57,776 bases of DNA. Origin: Prevotella sp. Lineage in GTDB: Bacteria; Bacteroidota; Bacteroidia; Bacteroidales; Bacteroidaceae. Made by a program: the position numbers and the translations under genes. The DNA lies in NCBI GenBank assembly GCA_017483185.1, contig JAFULM010000031.1, forward strand, positions 1 through 57,776. Direction: 5' to 3'. Positions 16,101 to 23,040 of the stretch are shown one piece after another (the stretch's first letter is position 1; every line of letters starts with the position of its first letter). Under the pieces are notes generated by a model. That model saw only the letters and a program-made list of their open reading frames with translations. It made no database searches and was not told where the DNA came from.

Positions 16101-16359
16101 GGTTGTAAAAACCACGTCCAAGGTCATCATCATTCAATTCTTTGCGGATGTCTTTCTGTACTTGTATCCATTCACACTCATGACCAGGGTTCAGCTTTTT
16201 GAATTGTTGCTCAAAAATCGGCAAAAGGATATTTGTGTCACCGTCATAGACCGTGCCATTTTTATCTTCACTCAACTTGCCAAAATATGTATATCCTATT
16301 CGGGTGAGATGAACCATTGCAGGCATCTGTACCCGTGTCGCTTCCGAGAATTGTTTCAT
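13129..16359 (-). CDS. hsdR: Type I restriction endonuclease/translocase subunit
   Basis: 1076 residues. The N-terminal RecB-like nuclease has D125 (RPDITLFVNG) and E139-x-K141 (FVEVKK). The SF2 translocase has Walker A HTQGSGKT (335-342), DEAH at 448-451 (FILDEAHRGY) and motif III ALTGTPLL, followed by the second RecA lobe (TGFDAPRLKRLYFGR) and a long helical C-terminus for complex assembly. ATP-driven translocation leads to cleavage of unmodified DNA away from the recognition site. First gene of the minus-strand operon; full length with no frame breaks. Confidence 0.97.
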   Translation of the reverse strand: MKQFSEATRVQMPAMVHLTRIGYTYFGKLSEDKNGTVYDGDTNILLPIFEQQFKKLNPGHECEWIQVQKDIRKELNDDDLGRGFYNRLKAVSPVKLIDFDNIGNNTFHFTAEFTCKNGQDEFRPDITLFVNGLPLCFVEVKKPNNHGGMLAESARMNKERFPNKKFRRFINITQLMIFSNNMEYDALGGIVPIQGAFYCTGARTYSPFNCFREENPSGQKIAPYHHDYPYKEIDRVAEKKILSDYNCQVIHTSPEYQTNLDFNTPTNRILTSMCSPERLLYIIRYGIAYVRMEREVDGKIESTDQKHIMRYQQLFASLSIRKKLAEGVKSGVVWHTQGSGKTALSYYLTYILNDFYSKQNKVAKFYFIVDRLDLLEQATQEFEARGLVVSTANTRAELMEQFRSNQAQQGTSGQAEITVVNIQRFAEDKEKVRINDYATNLQRIFILDEAHRGYKPGGCFLANLFDADTDAIKIALTGTPLLKEERASCKVFGTYLHTYYYDKSIADGYTLKIIREDIETSYKERLSDVYDKLDTLVQKKDIRKSEIIEHPSYVNELAHYIMKDLKEFRKIQGDDTLGGMIICETSEQARRLYDVFQEEWQKYQPKPIKIKLPDGTFVVGEPEVDYKSKYRPLKAGIILHDTDDKETRKQTVKDFKKNMIVDILIVFNMLLTGFDAPRLKRLYFGRKLKDHNLLQAITRVNRPYPGMRYGFVIDFADIKRNFKETNEAYLQELNRFNDVDETGDGNATDTFTQVIEDKDEIVAQMKKVRQTLFDYSYDNAEEFSSEISTEEDKAVLLDLKQALESAKNMANLVRTFGDEDMKEQFAKLEITKLPQLLSEVQRRIGIINQKEAFSIGDETKTLINEAMMDIEFTFSKIGQEEMRLISGGAELKEKWQRTIASFTQNFDQDDPEFMSLRDAFMERFREHGFVIDSIAKFNEETQALDEIITRLQDLQKRNNALVKKYKGDEKFARVHKRIREVNKQREKKGQKPMFSFLDDEIVAILNIIKEDVDAKVYDRNDILKKDAYFGRTVMALINGCLYHFPQIKPEMDDYKFIQQRISQQYINQYNATYGMA

Positions 16360-16644
16360 TTTACCTGTCTTTTGTCAGTTTTCAAATCCTTTAAGTCCAC
16401 CTACAATATCTCTGTAATCTATTGCAAGGTTTCTAAATTAGGCAGAATCGATTACAATCATAGGCTTTTACATACTAAAATCTTATCGAATTTCTTTGCC
16501 AACCATGTTTAAGAAATGACTTTTTCAGATAAGACAACCTTTATTTCATTCTTTGATACAATTTAATAGTGCAAATATAGTGAATTATATTCGATAATCA
16601 GAATTATTATTGCACTTTTGCGCAACCGACAATAAAGTATAAAC
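16360..16644. promoter_or_regulatory. hsdR leader with promoter; boundary of the RM island
   Basis: AT-rich and gene-free. A minus-strand TATATTTG (-7 element) lies at 16572-16579, giving a leader of about 210 nt before hsdR. The 9-mer ATCAGAATT, the core of the four inversion sites, occurs just upstream at 16597-16605. Base composition shifts abruptly to GC-rich at the btuC end (16645). Confidence 0.5.
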
Positions 16645-17655
16645 CTACCTGCTTTTCACAATCACATAGATGATGACCGGTGCGCCGAGCAACGGTGTCA
16701 CGGCGTTGAGGGGGATGATGCCGCCATCACCGGGCAGGACGCAGAGCACGTTGCACAGCAGGGCGACGACAGCGCCGGTCAGAATTGTGGCCGGCATGAG
16801 GATACGGTGGTCGTCAGTCTTCGTGATCAGACGCGCGACATGGGGAACGGCGAGTCCGATGAAAGCCACGGGACCGCAAAAGGCGGTGACGATGGCCGTG
16901 AGCAGACCGGTGATGACGAGCAGGATGTTTCGCACCCGACGTATGTTGACACCGAGATTTTCGGCATAGCGCTCGCCCAGCAACATGGCGTTGAGCGGTT
17001 TGACCAAAAGCAGGGCCGCTACGAGACCGCAAAGGACTACGGCCGAGAAAGCCGGAATCTGATGCATGGAGACGCCGCCGAAGTGACCGAGCCCCCAGAC
17101 GAGATAAGACTTGACACCCTCGGCCGTGGCGAAGAAGTTGAGCAGAGAGACGGCAGACGACGACAGATAGCCAATCATGATGCCGATGATGAGCAACATC
17201 GTGTTGCTGCGCACGACGGTGGAGAAGAAAAAGATGACGGCCATGACGGCCATCGCACCGGCAAAAGCGGCAAAAAAGATGGCCACAAAACCGCTTAAGG
17301 AGAGCACTCCGGCCGTGACACTGCCGCCAAGAAAGAGTATGACTACGGCCACACCAAGCCCTGCTCCGCTGCTGATACCGAACACCGACGGATCGGCCAG
17401 CGGATTGCGGAAGACTGTCTGAAGCATCAGACCGCTGACGGCAAGTGCTCCGCCGGAGAGCAAAGCGGTGATGGCTTGGGGCAGACGTGAGCCGACGACG
17501 ATGAACCGCCAGCTCTCGCGAACTTCTCCCGTGCTGAAGAGGGCATCGAAAACGTCATGGAGAGGTATCCGGACAGCCCCTACGCAAAGGTTTATGGCAA
17601 AGAGGACTACCGCAAATAAGGCTGCCAACAGGCAGTAGATCACACCTTTATTCAT
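16645..17655 (-). CDS. btuC: BtuC-like FecCD-family ABC transporter permease
   Basis: 336 residues, about ten membrane helices. Characteristic FecCD/BtuC patterns are VGSRLPQAITALLSGGALA, LQTVFRNPLADPSVFGISSG, and near the end CGPVAFIGLAVPHVARLIT (coupling region) with LLGAPVIIYVI. It forms the inner-membrane channel for cobalamin (or another corrinoid or siderophore). The cobalamin riboswitch at the operon start makes cobalamin the likely substrate. It is 31 bp after btuF. No btuD ATPase follows; the restriction island starts instead. Confidence 0.85.
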   Translation of the reverse strand: MNKGVIYCLLAALFAVVLFAINLCVGAVRIPLHDVFDALFSTGEVRESWRFIVVGSRLPQAITALLSGGALAVSGLMLQTVFRNPLADPSVFGISSGAGLGVAVVILFLGGSVTAGVLSLSGFVAIFFAAFAGAMAVMAVIFFFSTVVRSNTMLLIIGIMIGYLSSSAVSLLNFFATAEGVKSYLVWGLGHFGGVSMHQIPAFSAVVLCGLVAALLLVKPLNAMLLGERYAENLGVNIRRVRNILLVITGLLTAIVTAFCGPVAFIGLAVPHVARLITKTDDHRILMPATILTGAVVALLCNVLCVLPGDGGIIPLNAVTPLLGAPVIIYVIVKSR

Positions 17656-17686
17656 TTGTATGCAATATTTTTTTCACGTCCCTCCC

Positions 17687-18814
17687 CTACTCTGTCACTT
17701 TCTGAAAATATCTCATTTCGCCCGGGATTGATATTTCCGGATGGGCGATACGGATGAGATCGGCAAGCAGATAGTCCGGGCGGAAAGGCGTCTCCTCAAA
17801 AAACAATGACGTCTCGACATTGCATCCGTAGCACTGTCGCTCGCGGAACGGACGCAGACGCCCATAGCCGTGATATTCGGAAAAGAGTTCGGCGTAGGTG
17901 ACCGGACGGCGGTAACTGTGACGGAAGAGCCACACGTCAGCGTCACCACACTCGTCGAGCACGGTCTCAAAAGGCAGGGCGAGGCTCCCGCTGTGGCTAT
18001 CGTCAGAGAAAGCATAAGCGAAACCGGCATCCGCCAGCATCGTTCCGAACGTGCTCTGCCCGCCCGGCATATACCATACGGACCCTGTCATCTTGTCTAC
18101 AAGGACCCTGCGGCACGTCGACGAGAGCGCAGCCTTAAACCGAAGCGACTGGTAGCAGCTGTCGACAACGGCAAACAGCGAGTCGGCCTCATCCTCCGCA
18201 CCAAACAGCATACCGAAGAAACGCATCCATTCGGCACGCCCGAGGGCTGTGGCTTCCATATAGTCGGGACACTCGATGATCGGTATGCCCGTCTCTTCCA
18301 ATTTTCCGTAACCGCCACTATTCTCAAACGGCGAGACCAAAACAGCGTCGGGACGGGCGTCTATCAGACGTTCGATGTCCGGATTGAGCGAGCTACCCAC
18401 GTCCACAATACGCCCGGCACGCCGCTCCTGCTGTACGTATGGCAGTTTGGCATACTGTATGTCCGCCATTCCGACGATGGACTTCTGTCGCCGGAGGTTT
18501 ATCGCGAGAGCGGCATGGACGGTCGAGAAAGAGACGGCGCGATGCAACGGCGTGCGAATCACGGTGCCCTCGGGTAGTCCTTCGACCTTTCCGGCACTGC
18601 GCGGCACGAGCACGTATGTGTGGAGCGTGCGTCCGGCGTTCCACGGATCAGCCATGCGCACAACCGTGCATCGGTCATATCGCACGGCTTCTATCAACCC
18701 CGCATATCGGAACGCAACGGTATCGCCCTCCTCAAACGAGACCGTCTGTCTGCCGTTCCCGCAAGACAGGAACAGCAGACAGACGGCGTATATATATATA
18801 ATGTGGCGCATCAT
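17687..18814 (-). CDS. btuF: BtuF-like cobalamin-binding lipoprotein of an ABC transporter
   Basis: 375 residues with a lipoprotein signal (lipobox LFLSC, Cys18). The TroA/BtuF-type substrate-binding fold follows: HRAVSFSTVHAALAINL, LNPDIERLIDARPDAVLVSP in the first lobe, a long linking helix, then MPGGQSTFGTMLADAGFAY in the second lobe. It would capture cobalamin in the periplasm and pass it to BtuC. The ATG overlaps the stop of the upstream surface-protein gene by 4 bp (ATGA), indicating translational coupling. Confidence 0.85.
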   Translation of the reverse strand: MMRHIIYIYAVCLLFLSCGNGRQTVSFEEGDTVAFRYAGLIEAVRYDRCTVVRMADPWNAGRTLHTYVLVPRSAGKVEGLPEGTVIRTPLHRAVSFSTVHAALAINLRRQKSIVGMADIQYAKLPYVQQERRAGRIVDVGSSLNPDIERLIDARPDAVLVSPFENSGGYGKLEETGIPIIECPDYMEATALGRAEWMRFFGMLFGAEDEADSLFAVVDSCYQSLRFKAALSSTCRRVLVDKMTGSVWYMPGGQSTFGTMLADAGFAYAFSDDSHSGSLALPFETVLDECGDADVWLFRHSYRRPVTYAELFSEYHGYGRLRPFRERQCYGCNVETSLFFEETPFRPDYLLADLIRIAHPEISIPGEMRYFQKVTE

Positions 18815-20550
18815 TTCACAAAGACCTTGCGCACCGTACCGTCAGACATGCGGACGATGTTGACACCGCGGCGCGGAGACATCATCTGACGGCCGTCCAA
18901 CGTGTATCGGGCAGAAGGAGTAGCGACAGAAGCGGCGGCCGTGCGGTTGATGATGCCGGCCGTCTCATCCTTCTCTCCGTTGATATTGTCCACGCAGAAG
19001 TAGCCCGGCGTGGTCATTCCCCAGTCGTTGTTGTGGCTGCTCGTCATGGCGAAAGACAATGCTGTCACCTGTCCGAGGGAGGAAAGGTCCACCCACTGCC
19101 AGTAGTCTAAATAGTAGTGAGAAGCCTCGTCGGCAGCACGGTAGTCGGCGAGATATACATCCACGGCGGATGTGGTGCCGTCGGCATGGTGACCGGTGAC
19201 GGTCAATTTGCACCAGTCGCCTGTCTCAAACTTGCCCGTCATGCCGTCGCCGTTCAGATAGGCGTTGACATTGGCTGCGGCGTTGGTCACATACATTCCG
19301 CTGAGCACATCGCCCTCGGGTTTGTTCATCACCTCGACCTTCTCACCATACGTGAACACCACGCCAAAGTTGGCCGACGCGCCGTGACCGTGACCGACCG
19401 CACTGTGATACTGGTCGTCGTATGTCGTGAAGACAACGGATGTCTGGTTGGAAACGGCAAAACCTGACCAGGAAGCCCACGTGGCGTTGTATGTGTTGCT
19501 GAAGCGGAACGAACCGCTCACGAATGTGTTCTGATAGGCCGTCGAGCCATAGCCGCCGTCAATCTCCGTGCCCTTCATGTCGGAGCCGTTCCAGTAGCTT
19601 TCCTCGCCGAGGGCCATTTCCTCAAATGTGGCGGGACGTGTCTCTGAAGCCAAGATGGCTGCGAGGGACTCTTCGAGATGGAGGTCTTCGGCTCCGGAAA
19701 CCTCCGTCGATGTCTCTCCGAGCCAACCGCACTTCTGGTTCATACCATTGTAGACGCGGACGAAATCAATGAAGTCGAGAGCAACGGGATTGCGCTCGCC
19801 GTCCACGGCCCAGCTGATGTCAAAACTGCATCCTTCCGTGTCGGAGTTGGGAACGTTGTCCACATAACCGTAAGCGAAACTGTTGAGCACCCAGTTGGGC
19901 CGCTCTTCCGTTCCCGTATTGTGGCAGTTTGAAGGCAGGAGCGTACCGTCGAACGTCAGCGGACTGTCCATCCACTGCGGAAAATATTCCTGAGCATGGA
20001 ATGAGTTGCGGTCGACCGTGCCGCTCTGGCCGCGGCTGTCCGTCCACGGAATGTTGTTCATCGGGTCGGAAGTGTACGTTATGGAATAATCGTAGACGAC
20101 CTTTCCGACGCTGTCGACGTCAACGCTGCCCGAGAGTTCATACCACGGGTCGTCCGGCAGACCGTTGCCGTTGATATCCTTGGACACCATCACCACGCCC
20201 GGTTCAGCACCGCCCTTGGCGGCATTGCCCGAGATGCTGAAGTCACGGGCTCCCGGCACGTTGGCAATGCTATGATCAAAATGGAACGTAACGTATCCTC
20301 CGTAAGCCCCGAGGGTGATCATGCTGCCCTTGCCACCGGCCAAAGCGGCGGTACACTTGGCCACCATTGCGGCAGCATCGTCGCCTTCCTCATATTTCGG
20401 AAGGACGTTGACAAACTGTCCCGGAGCGGGAACATACTCATCCACAGCAAGGATATACTTGCTGTGAGACTCTCCGTCGGTCATCTGCTGACCGTAACCT
20501 GCCGCCGACATAGTCAATGCGACAGTCAAAGATAGTAAATCTTTTCTCAT
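18811..20550 (-). CDS. Surface DUF4465 protein, BtuH-like cobalamin-uptake component
   Basis: 579 residues with a signal peptide (1-20). The N-terminal half (about 25-300) has the pattern APGQFVNVLPKYEEGDDA, AYGGYVTFHFDHSI and DINGNGLPDDPWYELSGS, common to surface proteins encoded beside Bacteroidales btuB genes. The C-terminal half (about 310-540) fits DUF4465, the BtuH cobalamin-binding fold. The end (YTLDGRQMMSPRRGVNIV...) resembles short C-terminal sorting tails in Prevotella. It likely binds cobalamin at the cell surface. It is the first gene after a cobalamin riboswitch. Function follows from context and family; ligand specificity is not shown. Confidence 0.8.
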   Translation of the reverse strand: MRKDLLSLTVALTMSAAGYGQQMTDGESHSKYILAVDEYVPAPGQFVNVLPKYEEGDDAAAMVAKCTAALAGGKGSMITLGAYGGYVTFHFDHSIANVPGARDFSISGNAAKGGAEPGVVMVSKDINGNGLPDDPWYELSGSVDVDSVGKVVYDYSITYTSDPMNNIPWTDSRGQSGTVDRNSFHAQEYFPQWMDSPLTFDGTLLPSNCHNTGTEERPNWVLNSFAYGYVDNVPNSDTEGCSFDISWAVDGERNPVALDFIDFVRVYNGMNQKCGWLGETSTEVSGAEDLHLEESLAAILASETRPATFEEMALGEESYWNGSDMKGTEIDGGYGSTAYQNTFVSGSFRFSNTYNATWASWSGFAVSNQTSVVFTTYDDQYHSAVGHGHGASANFGVVFTYGEKVEVMNKPEGDVLSGMYVTNAAANVNAYLNGDGMTGKFETGDWCKLTVTGHHADGTTSAVDVYLADYRAADEASHYYLDYWQWVDLSSLGQVTALSFAMTSSHNNDWGMTTPGYFCVDNINGEKDETAGIINRTAAASVATPSARYTLDGRQMMSPRRGVNIVRMSDGTVRKVFVK

Positions 20551-20621
20551 AAATCGGTTTTTTCAAAAAACATCCGTATGTAGGTCCTTCTCAATCTGCT
20601 CCACGAGATTGCGGCGAAGAA

Positions 20622-20778
20622 CATGCAATGGCAGGTCTTCTGACTTTCCGCCCGGACAGAATGTCTTCCCGGTCAAATGACCAGTGACGCATTATTCTGC
20701 CCGAAAAGGGCGGTTCACAGCAGCGGGCCTGTCGGGGATTTTCACCCCGTTCCCTTTTAATCACTCAACGGTGAACCA
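20622..20778 (-). promoter_or_regulatory. Cobalamin riboswitch
   Basis: Reading the minus strand from 20778: GGTTCACC, then GGGAACGGGGTGAAAATCCC, GACAGGCCCGCTGCTGTGA, and later GGAAGACATTCTG with the closing AGTCAGAAGACCTGCC. These are the conserved blocks of the AdoCbl/cobalamin aptamer in order. It ends about 70 bp before the surface-protein start, so it can control translation or termination of the btu operon, switching it off when cobalamin is plentiful. Confidence 0.95.
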
Positions 20779-20790
20779 TATTTGCAGGTG

Positions 20791-20798
20791 CAAAGGTA
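20791..20798 (-). promoter_or_regulatory. Promoter of the riboswitch-controlled btu operon
   Basis: Minus-strand TACCTTTG, about 12 bp before the first conserved base of the riboswitch. Confidence 0.55.
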
Positions 20799-20819
20799 AT
20801 GTTTTTTATTTAAAAAGCG

Positions 20820-21926
20820 TCATAATGACAAGATTTTTATTATTCTGTCAGCCGTCCGTCCGTCCCATCTGTCAGGCAAGGCGCACTTTTTCCATCGTCC
20901 GCCAACCATGTCGGCCACTGCCTCGGAGAGTCTGGTGGCATCTTCGCCGACAAGCACATTGGAACCTACGGTGACTGTCTCGGCATGTTCCGTATAGCTG
21001 TTGAGCGTGATGCAGGGCACACCGTTGAAAGTCGCCTCTTCCGCTACATTGCCCGAGTCCGTGACCACGCCGCAGGCATGGGCGGCCAACCAGCCAAACT
21101 CGAGATAAGGCAGTGAGGAGAGCAGATGGAGACCACCGGATTCCTCCGCCATCAGCTGTTCGACCACGCTACGGGCCTCACCTCTCAACGGAGCGACAAC
21201 AGGAACATCGCCGGCAGCCCTGAGCAAGGCGGTGAGCATCCGACGCAGATTTTCCCTGTCGGCCATCAGGGCGCGACGATTGAGCGTGAAGACGATATAG
21301 CGGCCTTCCTTCAACCCGAGTTCGTCGACAATAGCCGGTCGGCGCAGACGATCGTGATTGAAACGGAGCGTGTCCATCAGGATATTGCCGACCATATAGA
21401 CCTGAGAGAGGTCGGCTCCCTCACGCGAAACGACCGTGCACGCGCCCGAGCCGGCGGTGAAGAGCAGGTCGCTCAGGCCGTCGATGACGAGGCGGTTGAT
21501 CTCTTTCGGCATGGTGATGTCAAACGAACGTGTACCGGCAACGAGGTGGGCCAGCCTGACGCCGCGCTTCTTGGTGACGATGGCCACGGCCATTGTGGAG
21601 GCCAGATCGTCGACGACGATAACGACATCCGTGGCATGGGTGTCAAGGTAGACTTCAAACTCTCCCATCACACGCCCCGTCAGTTCGTTGAGATTGACGC
21701 AGTCGACACCGAGACAGACGTCCGGACGACCTATCTGCAGGTCATCAAATAGCGACTGCTCGAGCGTCGGGTCGTCGGCACGACCTGTATAGACAAGACT
21801 ACAACTCATCTGCGCCCCGGCTTCGCGAGCCTTGGCGACAGCCCGCACGATGGGTGCGACCTTGATGAAGTTGGGGCGTGCGCCCGCCACTATACATATA
21901 TTGCTTATTGGTTTCTTATCCTCCAT
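20820..21926 (-). CDS. UDP-GlcNAc 2-epimerase homologue with altered active site
   Basis: 368 residues with the WecB/GT-B-like fold: IVAGARPNFIKVAPI at the N-terminus, TDSGNVAEEATFNG in the UDP-binding half, and the ending NVLVG. Several normally invariant positions differ: the usual GDT is DDL, the Glu of EAGLR is Val (LVAGTRS), PEE is PKE, and the His of the GHRRE motif is Asn (LNRRAL). The true enzyme converts UDP-GlcNAc to UDP-ManNAc for envelope sugars. With these changes it may have another substrate or no epimerase activity. It is a single gene with its own promoter, upstream of the btu operon but separated by the riboswitch promoter. Confidence 0.75.
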   Translation of the reverse strand: MEDKKPISNICIVAGARPNFIKVAPIVRAVAKAREAGAQMSCSLVYTGRADDPTLEQSLFDDLQIGRPDVCLGVDCVNLNELTGRVMGEFEVYLDTHATDVVIVVDDLASTMAVAIVTKKRGVRLAHLVAGTRSFDITMPKEINRLVIDGLSDLLFTAGSGACTVVSREGADLSQVYMVGNILMDTLRFNHDRLRRPAIVDELGLKEGRYIVFTLNRRALMADRENLRRMLTALLRAAGDVPVVAPLRGEARSVVEQLMAEESGGLHLLSSLPYLEFGWLAAHACGVVTDSGNVAEEATFNGVPCITLNSYTEHAETVTVGSNVLVGEDATRLSEAVADMVGGRWKKCALPDRWDGRTADRIIKILSL

Positions 21927-22016
21927 GTTATTTTCTTTTTTATTCTTCCCGCCGGCATCACAGGCCGCAGTCCGCCACCCGGAAACTTATCGGGCACACC
22001 GGTCATAATCTTGCCG

Positions 22017-22045
22017 CAAAGATAGTGCAAGCGAGCGCAATGCAA
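22017..22045 (-). promoter_or_regulatory. Promoter of the epimerase homologue
   Basis: Minus-strand TTG at 22043-22045, an 18-bp spacer, and TATCTTTG at 22017-22024; about 90 bp upstream of the start codon. Confidence 0.6.
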
Positions 22046-22389
22046 GTTCACTTGCATATTGCCGAGTGCAGCCTATCTTCTGCAAAGATAAATATAAATC
22101 ATGACTATACCACATCCACGGAATGGATTTTTTCCTTTTATCTGAAAAATACGGCCGTTTCAGTGGCAAGACGTTGAAACGTTTGTAATTAAAATTCCGA
22201 ATTTAAGGCCGACGAGAATGGGGACTTTTCAAAAAAAATCGGAGGCGGGCTCAAATATCGCAAGCATGAGCGTATCAAATTTTAGGGGTCGCCGTGAGGT
22301 TATTTTTACAGATTTCGTAACGCCTTTATTTCCAGTGATTTATAAACAGAGGCCATTCCATCGTCTTGCCGTAGAGCCGCGACAGGCGT

Positions 22390-22650
22390 GCCGTAAGGGC
22401 CTTACGGGGTTGCAACGAGGGCCTTACGGCATTACAACGGGGCCGCCGTTGCATCGCAACAACAGCCCCGTTGCGACCCCGGGAGGGCCTTACGGTCGGG
22501 AAACAGCAGTTTTTCGGGACAAAAACAGGCGTCTGAAAATGATGAAAATTTGCGTTCCTGAAAAGCCGCAAGGGCCTTACGGCGTCATGGCGGGGCAAAA
22601 ACCGGCGATTTGACGCATGGCTGGCGGTGGCCGTAAGGGCCTTACGGCTT
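22390..22650. repeat. GC-rich modular palindrome array 1
   Basis: Gene-free stretch with repeated words CCGTAAGGGCCTTACGG, GGGTTGCAACGAGGGCC, CAACGGGGCCGCCGTTGC and GAGGGCCTTACGG, overlapping as nested hairpins, and a final GCCGTAAGGGCCTTACGG copy at about 22631-22648. The same words recur at 38895-39175 and 49350-49463. It lies between divergent promoters. Short frames through it are not convincing genes. Confidence 0.75.
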
Positions 22651-22743
22651 TTCAAACGGTCCGAAAATGAGCAAAAACGGATATTTCGGATGATGCCGTT
22701 TTGTAAAGATTAATGTAGTCCATCCGACATCTGGAGTAACATC

Positions 22744-22879
22744 CCCAAGTAGGGTCGCGACCCGTCGCGACCGCCTCGTTGTCAACCACACAACCAACCG
22801 CACAACCAATCATATATATATAAGTCAACCGGTGAGTTAACCCACGAGACAAGGAGGCGGTCGCGACCCTACTTGTGGG
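22744..22879. repeat. Inverted-repeat element with CAAGTAGGGTCGCGACC arms
   Basis: Left arm CAAGTAGGGTCGCGACC, a 10-bp duplicated GTCGCGACC word, then GCCTCGTTGTC. The right arm from about 22848 is the complement (GACAAGGAGGCGGTCGCGAC, then CCTACTTG). The loop is AT-rich. Its ends share GTAGGG with the elements at 4938 and 56015. Confidence 0.7.
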
Positions 22880-22963
22880 TGATGCATAAAGTCGTATAAC
22901 AGAAACTAAAGGAGAATGTCGTAAATCACGGTCACAAAAGAATGGTTTCTGCCATAAAAACCG

Positions 22964-22971
22964 TAACTTTG
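22964..22971 (+). promoter_or_regulatory. Promoter of the glycosidase cluster
   Basis: TAACTTTG -7 element about 70 bp upstream of the GH95 start; the -33 element is weak. Confidence 0.5.
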
Positions 22972-23040
22972 CAAACACCAATCGGAATTTTGAAAAATTC
23001 ATTCCGAAACCTATCCCGAACAATTCTACTTAATTAAAAT

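Noticed and set aside
22390-22650. GC-rich palindromes as simple transcription terminators
   Set aside because: Many overlapping stems without T-tracts, located between divergent promoters in array 1; the pattern fits a repeat family better.
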